This document shows, in pieces, positions 61,001 through 64,000 of a DNA stretch of 64,000 nucleotides. The notes under the pieces are model-generated. The model did no database searches. It worked only from the letters and a program-made list of their open reading frames with translations, and was not told the origin of the DNA. The DNA is from Andalucia godoyi (Eukaryota; Discoba; Jakobea; Jakobida; Andaluciidae): contig VRVR01000019.1 in the NCBI GenBank assembly GCA_009859145.1, positions 301,757-365,756 on the forward strand, written 5' to 3'. The position numbers and the translations under genes are program-made. Position 1 is the stretch's first letter, and each line of letters starts with the position of its first letter.

Positions 61001-62572
61001 TATGCGCAAATTCGAAACGGATTCCGCTTGCTGCAAAACGTATGGAGATCCAAATTGGAGCGCGCAACGTGCTGCAGGAGCACGCTGTCGTTCGCAAGAT
61101 TTTGCGTCTGTTTTTCTGTTATACAAGCTCGATATCGATTTGCTCGGCTTCGAAGACGATGCATCATGTTGCAAAAGTGGTATCGACGAATTTTGGCAAC
61201 ACGGAGTGTACTGCGAGCCATCCGTAAGAAGAGCAATTCCACATTGGTGGTATGGGCGTTTTACTGCTCCCGCAAGATCGAGAAGATGCGAGGCGGTGAC
61301 CATCGTGGTCAGCTTTCGGATTCCTGTGACCATTTACATCATGGTACGTCTTTGCCAAATTGCAGTGCATCCGACGATGTCCTGTGCGCAGTGCAGGAAG
61401 TAACGACAGGTGTCGCTGACGACGCGCTGTGGCAGAGTGCAGCTTCAAGAATTCAGAAGTGCTATCGCGCACGGAAGCGCCAGCCGGCAGCCATCTCGGC
61501 TTCGACTGCAGGTTTTCTGGACTCCGAGTCGTCGATCCGCGCTTCTGCAGAGGACTCTGCGGTGCGGAACTTGTCGGTAAGGAAGCTTCAGAAAGTTGCC
61601 CGCCGCTGGCTCAAGCGCCGGGAAGACTTTGAACTTCCTTTCTCTGTGGTCGAGGAGTCTTGTGACTCGGTGTCTGAAAGAGGAATTCACGTACGTGCGA
61701 TATCCGATGTGGAAGATGGGATTCTTGTGAGTCGAGAGCAGCCACTTGATCATGAGAACCGGACAAGTCCATCCGAGCATCTTGTTGCTGCGAACGATGA
61801 TAACGTGGTGGTGCACCATGCTTCAGAGGATCGACAGTATTTCACCTCCACGTCGTCACTTCTCTCTGCAGAAGCGCTGCCCAATTCTTCGGAGATTGAT
61901 GCAGATACAGATGATGCGGGTTTAGATTGCCATGAAGACGGTGATGCCAGCATCTCACTTGCGATTTCGATGACGACGAGTCGAAATTCACTTGCCGTTG
62001 GAGAAGAGGACGTCGAGCACGGCCTGCATAGTGAGATCGAAATGCAACTCGCGCTGCCCACGCGGGAAGCGCCACCTGTCCGTGTAATTGCAGAGTCACC
62101 GTCGTCGCTTCCGTCCTCTGCTGGTACTTCAATTGTGATGGCGGCGACTGTGCTGTCTATATTTCCCGATATTGATGGAAATTCACCCTCGTGCCGACTT
62201 TCCTCTCGCGCTTCCTCTAGGGCGTATTCGAGACCGGCTTCGCGTGCGGCTTCTACTCCTTCTCATCTTTTCTATGTCCCTTCTCTCTCCAACGCTGAAT
62301 ACATCGAGAATGACCGGGAAGCCACAGAGGATTCCGCTTCGTATTCCCGCTATGATTTGCTGACTTGTGAATTAGGTCCGTTGCATTTTCTCAGATTTGG
62401 GTCGGACGACGAAGTCGATGGTGATGTTTTTGTACCTGCGGATGTGAAACTGGATCACGTTTCTCCCAACCGGGGAGCAGTGTCGCCGGAAGTTCTGAAC
62501 GATGTGCTGGGCATCCATTTCTCGTCACCTTCAAAATTCAAAGATTCGGAAGAAGTACAGAATTGTTCATAG
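58043..62572 (+). CDS. Giant IQ-motif protein
   Basis: A 1509-residue frame. Residues 1-500 are a largely helical region with no family I recognise. Residues about 530-1190 contain many IQ-type, Arg/Gln/Trp-rich helical motifs, at least fifteen by eye, such as IQRLARGYSCRKALR, IQATFRAWILRRQFR, IQNAWRRYRYRQS, IQAAWRSAVVRRKLF, IQKSWRCYVGRREFL and IQSFYRRWIARKRYA. Each can bind calmodulin or a related EF-hand light chain. The last 300 residues are acidic and Ser-rich with a Ser/Arg/Ala stretch (SRASSRAYSRPASRAAS). The array resembles that of ASPM or centrosomal and axonemal IQ proteins, but no myosin motor or calponin-homology domain is present. A cytoskeletal or centrosomal role is inference from the motif array and neighbours. 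Confidence 0.75.
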   Translation: MDHERHVLRSPYLSAPFVISSPSGTPRKRKEILSALLHSLAEEDDADRRFDPLPILRETEKQLIMRMHIFSSSHESCIRGAHGYVVLAIRYALSIPHEPLLDSCMALLEPDWIPFHLYYPEWTRHFLLSLVHNARCLLFRSLSQKTESLQALKLALTIERKSFIWSPWSYLNLSSFQADLKKKLHVIHVALCISLYSVYSRTTETPLEMPPPWTMSRRDLITSISELEGLSGLFEDSISVLEEVDERRQFAELASTLCLEYVLCARCFYGLKQRCLGDRYLEKSRVISLMFGIEETPLNADDVLFDLFLIDGRFEVCGAALRASPRGMKQFLELRHITPGYFKKEERGSEESDAMREVLGGKSQHRELKALLMMVKGGDVAEKPSSWLSPVRKVFSTSLSDISLFLELDDTLFAASDSKKLSKPKLPKRDSILSPLSSRLQTIAFHKKEENREKSKRNRLRSSDTSAADPCRSPMFFNDLAETLSGVRRFGYSRLHADVLVPYVQHCIFRISETFLCRMYSRRLTIRRALVRDIQRLARGYSCRKALRARMRAVRLIQFFFRFFVFARRRTLRRDRAAGLIGAGWRRSRQQRSENPVSLLRYLRSWIQYFLVRTRLQKMLCAASLINRWVVSHVRRRQFLLFVNSCRKIQATFRAWILRRQFRQIIIACRRIEDFWGAVRDCNATRRRSCCATKISAAFKGFRIRKLLHRIDICVRKVQMLVRRRLCYKRLLLRSSSACAIQKWLCHVSSSCCHKGPVNCLLLPDPIDHHAPATKIQNAWRRYRYRQSLSIVGAFFHDAKIRLSCMHREQWENAIRVIQAAWRSAVVRRKLFDKARAAIFIQKSWRCYVGRREFLQDRHRFVVIQRRFRRRRCGHVLATRSPSTAVNPFPSPCVPPSCGCTAATTAAAAFKIFYCWKSYVVRRTIAVQNSAAKRLQTWMLRSVIRNNLLHLHRVLFCLWTRHKFLLKVKCALRIQSFYRRWIARKRYAQIRNGFRLLQNVWRSKLERATCCRSTLSFARFCVCFSVIQARYRFARLRRRCIMLQKWYRRILATRSVLRAIRKKSNSTLVVWAFYCSRKIEKMRGGDHRGQLSDSCDHLHHGTSLPNCSASDDVLCAVQEVTTGVADDALWQSAASRIQKCYRARKRQPAAISASTAGFLDSESSIRASAEDSAVRNLSVRKLQKVARRWLKRREDFELPFSVVEESCDSVSERGIHVRAISDVEDGILVSREQPLDHENRTSPSEHLVAANDDNVVVHHASEDRQYFTSTSSLLSAEALPNSSEIDADTDDAGLDCHEDGDASISLAISMTTSRNSLAVGEEDVEHGLHSEIEMQLALPTREAPPVRVIAESPSSLPSSAGTSIVMAATVLSIFPDIDGNSPSCRLSSRASSRAYSRPASRAASTPSHLFYVPSLSNAEYIENDREATEDSASYSRYDLLTCELGPLHFLRFGSDDEVDGDVFVPADVKLDHVSPNRGAVSPEVLNDVLGIHFSSPSKFKDSEEVQNCS

Positions 62573-63680
62573 CAAAGGCTTTTGCTTTTAGATTGCGTTG
62601 ATTCAAGTTATGTAAAACCTGTTTTGCACCCCAGTGCGCTGATCATAACCACTTCCCGTGATTCCGCACAAGATTTTGGATCACCACGAAGACCGTCCTT
62701 TTCAAACTGGGGGTAAATCACAAATACGGAAAACGGTCTTTATCACTTTTTCTGAGATAAACCTGGGGACTGGTAGAATCGGGGACGGTGAGCAGTCTGG
62801 CACACGAATATCGCCTGGGGACGACGTCGTTCAGGAGTTATACGTAAAATATTCATTACCTAATTCCCGACTACAGTCGTTTTTTATCAGTATACTTTTC
62901 AACAGTGATTCCGTCCTCGCCGCTGCACCCAGTGATGGAATGTGTCACGGGGGACCTCCCATGCGTGTGGTCCGAGCCTTCTTCTGCCAGGCGAGACACT
63001 AACCACGCTCGCAGAGAAGAAACATGGAGGTGTGTCACCTGTTGCATTCCGTTGAGTTATGCAGAGTAAACAGAGCAGTGTATCCAGATTGGGTTCTTTA
63101 TTGTACCACGCGTGCTCATCGGTGGGTGCGTGTGGCGAGGGACAGCGCACACAGCTCCCGCTCCGTCTTGAGCTGGAGAGGCGCAGTGATGTTCGGCCTG
63201 TGCCCATCGGTGAAGCAGAATGGCTGGGTCTGACATCCAGAAGCTGAAGGTGTACAGCACTGATCTGCACGTTACGCACCTGAACAGAGCGGGCGTTTTG
63301 CCCTCCAGGTTTAGAGTGCTGGGACAGACAGTGCTGGAAGGCAGCGTCTGCGTTTCTGTGCTTTCTGAGAAGCAGCAGTCGAAAAACGGAGAGTCATGGC
63401 AGTCGTTCACCGCGAAGATGGCGGCAATCCTCGGGTCATTCGAACTGTCGTGTGCACCGACCGTAGTGGGTCGTGCAACGGCGACTTTTCGAGATTCGCG
63501 TTTCTCTTCTTCTTTCTTTTTGTTTGTTTGTTTGTTTGTTTTGTTTATTTGTTTTGTTTTGTTTTCTTGTGTTTTGTTTTTACTTTTGTTTGCGTATTCA
63601 ACAATAAAATAAACGTTTTGAGTTTATTTTATCAATTGGATATATTTTATCTTTCTAAAACCACCACAGTATTAATACTC
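62573..63680. other. Region between IQ gene and gag-like frame; possible element leader
   Basis: About 1.1 kb with no supported gene. Short frames of 70-130 codons on both strands overlap each other and end in TTTG-repeat sequence. A TTTG/TTTTG repeat covers about 63510-63585. If the following frame is a retrotransposon gag, a long terminal repeat or leader should lie here. I found no clear TG...CA boundaries or primer-binding site beside the frame. Confidence 0.4.
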
Positions 63681-64000
63681 ATGGAAAACCTGACATCCGT
63701 CGCGAAGGCTTCAACTTCTGAAGCTCCGGCCGACGTATCCTCCACCCCGTTCCTCGACAAGCTCAGCGCTGCGTCGTGGGCACGTTTCGTCTTGGACTTC
63801 GAAGCTTACTCCAGCCGCGGAGGCAAGCGTTCTGTTCTAGATCTCATTTCTTCTCCAGTCCTCCGGCTCATCTGCCTTCGCGTGAAGGATGCAATCACTC
63901 TGGAAGACGGAGAATTCCTGGATCAAGTCTCAAATTTCTTGCCCGTTGCGATTGAGCGTTTGATCGTTCAAAAAGGTCTGCATGACCACGAATCCCCATC
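63681..64000 (+). CDS. Partial frame, possible retrotransposon gag N-terminus, runs off right edge
   Basis: From ATG 63681 (MENLTSVAKASTSEAP) the frame is open for 106 codons to the window edge. After a Ser/Ala-rich start it reads FLDKLSAASWARFVLDFEAY, then SRGGKRSVLDLISSPVLRL. This resembles the opening of Gag-like proteins of LTR retrotransposons, where a short 'do what to this target' helix with Trp and Phe precedes the capsid-like domain. The codon composition is more C-rich at third positions than in the IQ gene, which would suit a mobile element. No zinc knuckle, protease or reverse transcriptase is within view, so the call is tentative; an ordinary host gene is the alternative. Confidence 0.45.
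   Translation, partial: MENLTSVAKASTSEAPADVSSTPFLDKLSAASWARFVLDFEAYSSRGGKRSVLDLISSPVLRLICLRVKDAITLEDGEFLDQVSNFLPVAIERLIVQKGLHDHESP

Noticed and set aside
62770-62790. TGGTAGAATCGGGGA as a retrotransposon primer-binding site
   Set aside because: It could complement a tRNA 3' end, but it lies 900 bases before the gag-like frame and is not preceded by a terminal CA.
63220-63612. A 130-codon plus-strand frame before the gag-like frame
   Set aside because: Its last third is Phe/Leu/Val from a TTTG repeat, and overlapping frames of similar length exist on both strands.

Overview
The window is nuclear DNA from a compact, intron-poor eukaryote. I see about 22 protein genes, two class-typical nuclear tRNA genes and no bacterial operon signals. 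Nearly every protein is encoded by one long open frame. The exception I can demonstrate is actin, where a 106-base GT-AG intron sits inside the last sense codon. Proteins resembling the centriole components C2CD3 and ADIP/SSX2IP suggest a lineage that builds centrioles and flagella, which argues against red algae and most higher fungi. I cannot name the lineage from this sequence alone.

Layout, left to right. 1-628 is the 5' end of a Ser/Gly-rich gene leaving the window. Next come FANCD2 (1379-6472), actin (8124-6888, minus), the AP-1 mu subunit (9273-10760), a TFIIIC large-subunit-like protein (15473-10953, minus), an unrecognised protein (17030-15873, minus), a formate/nitrite transporter with a long C-terminal tail (17304-18797) and an unrecognised proline-rich protein (19582-21183). 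These are followed by a PH-plus-Clu protein (26464-21509, minus), a bacterial-type MnmM/YtqB methyltransferase (28312-27695, minus), a PLAC8-type Cys-rich protein with QPYGQP repeats (29613-30308) and a giant SPRY protein (35021-30615, minus).

The right half holds tRNA-Arg(ACG), NOP14 (38936-36375, minus), a VAP-like MSP protein (39341-40066), a small EF-hand protein (40591-40184, minus), a BAR protein (42116-41247, minus), C2CD3-like (42624-47639), a mini SET protein (48405-47830, minus), a WD40 protein (50371-49082, minus), an ADIP-like coiled coil (50910-52550) and a mitochondrial-type MutS (52917-55550). It ends with an ATP-grasp/SET fusion (55946-57448), tRNA-Leu(AAG), a giant IQ-motif protein (58043-62572) and a possible retrotransposon gag frame running off the right edge (63681-64000).

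Genes alternate strand, so most intergenic stretches are divergent promoters (0.25-1.2 kb) or short convergent 3' regions (0.1-0.4 kb). Many start codons follow purine-rich leaders, and microsatellites are common between genes. Functional themes are DNA repair (FANCD2, MutS), the Pol III machinery plus two of its likely targets (TFIIIC, tRNAs), ribosome biogenesis (NOP14), membrane traffic (AP-1 mu, VAP, BAR), and centriole/cytoskeleton (C2CD3, ADIP, actin, possibly the IQ protein). The most unusual architectures are the ATP-grasp/SET fusion, the PH-Clu protein, the tailed FNT channel, the SPRY protein without a visible RING, and the EF-hand protein with abnormally close calcium loops. Two non-coding stretches with clustered perfect hairpins may be RNA genes.
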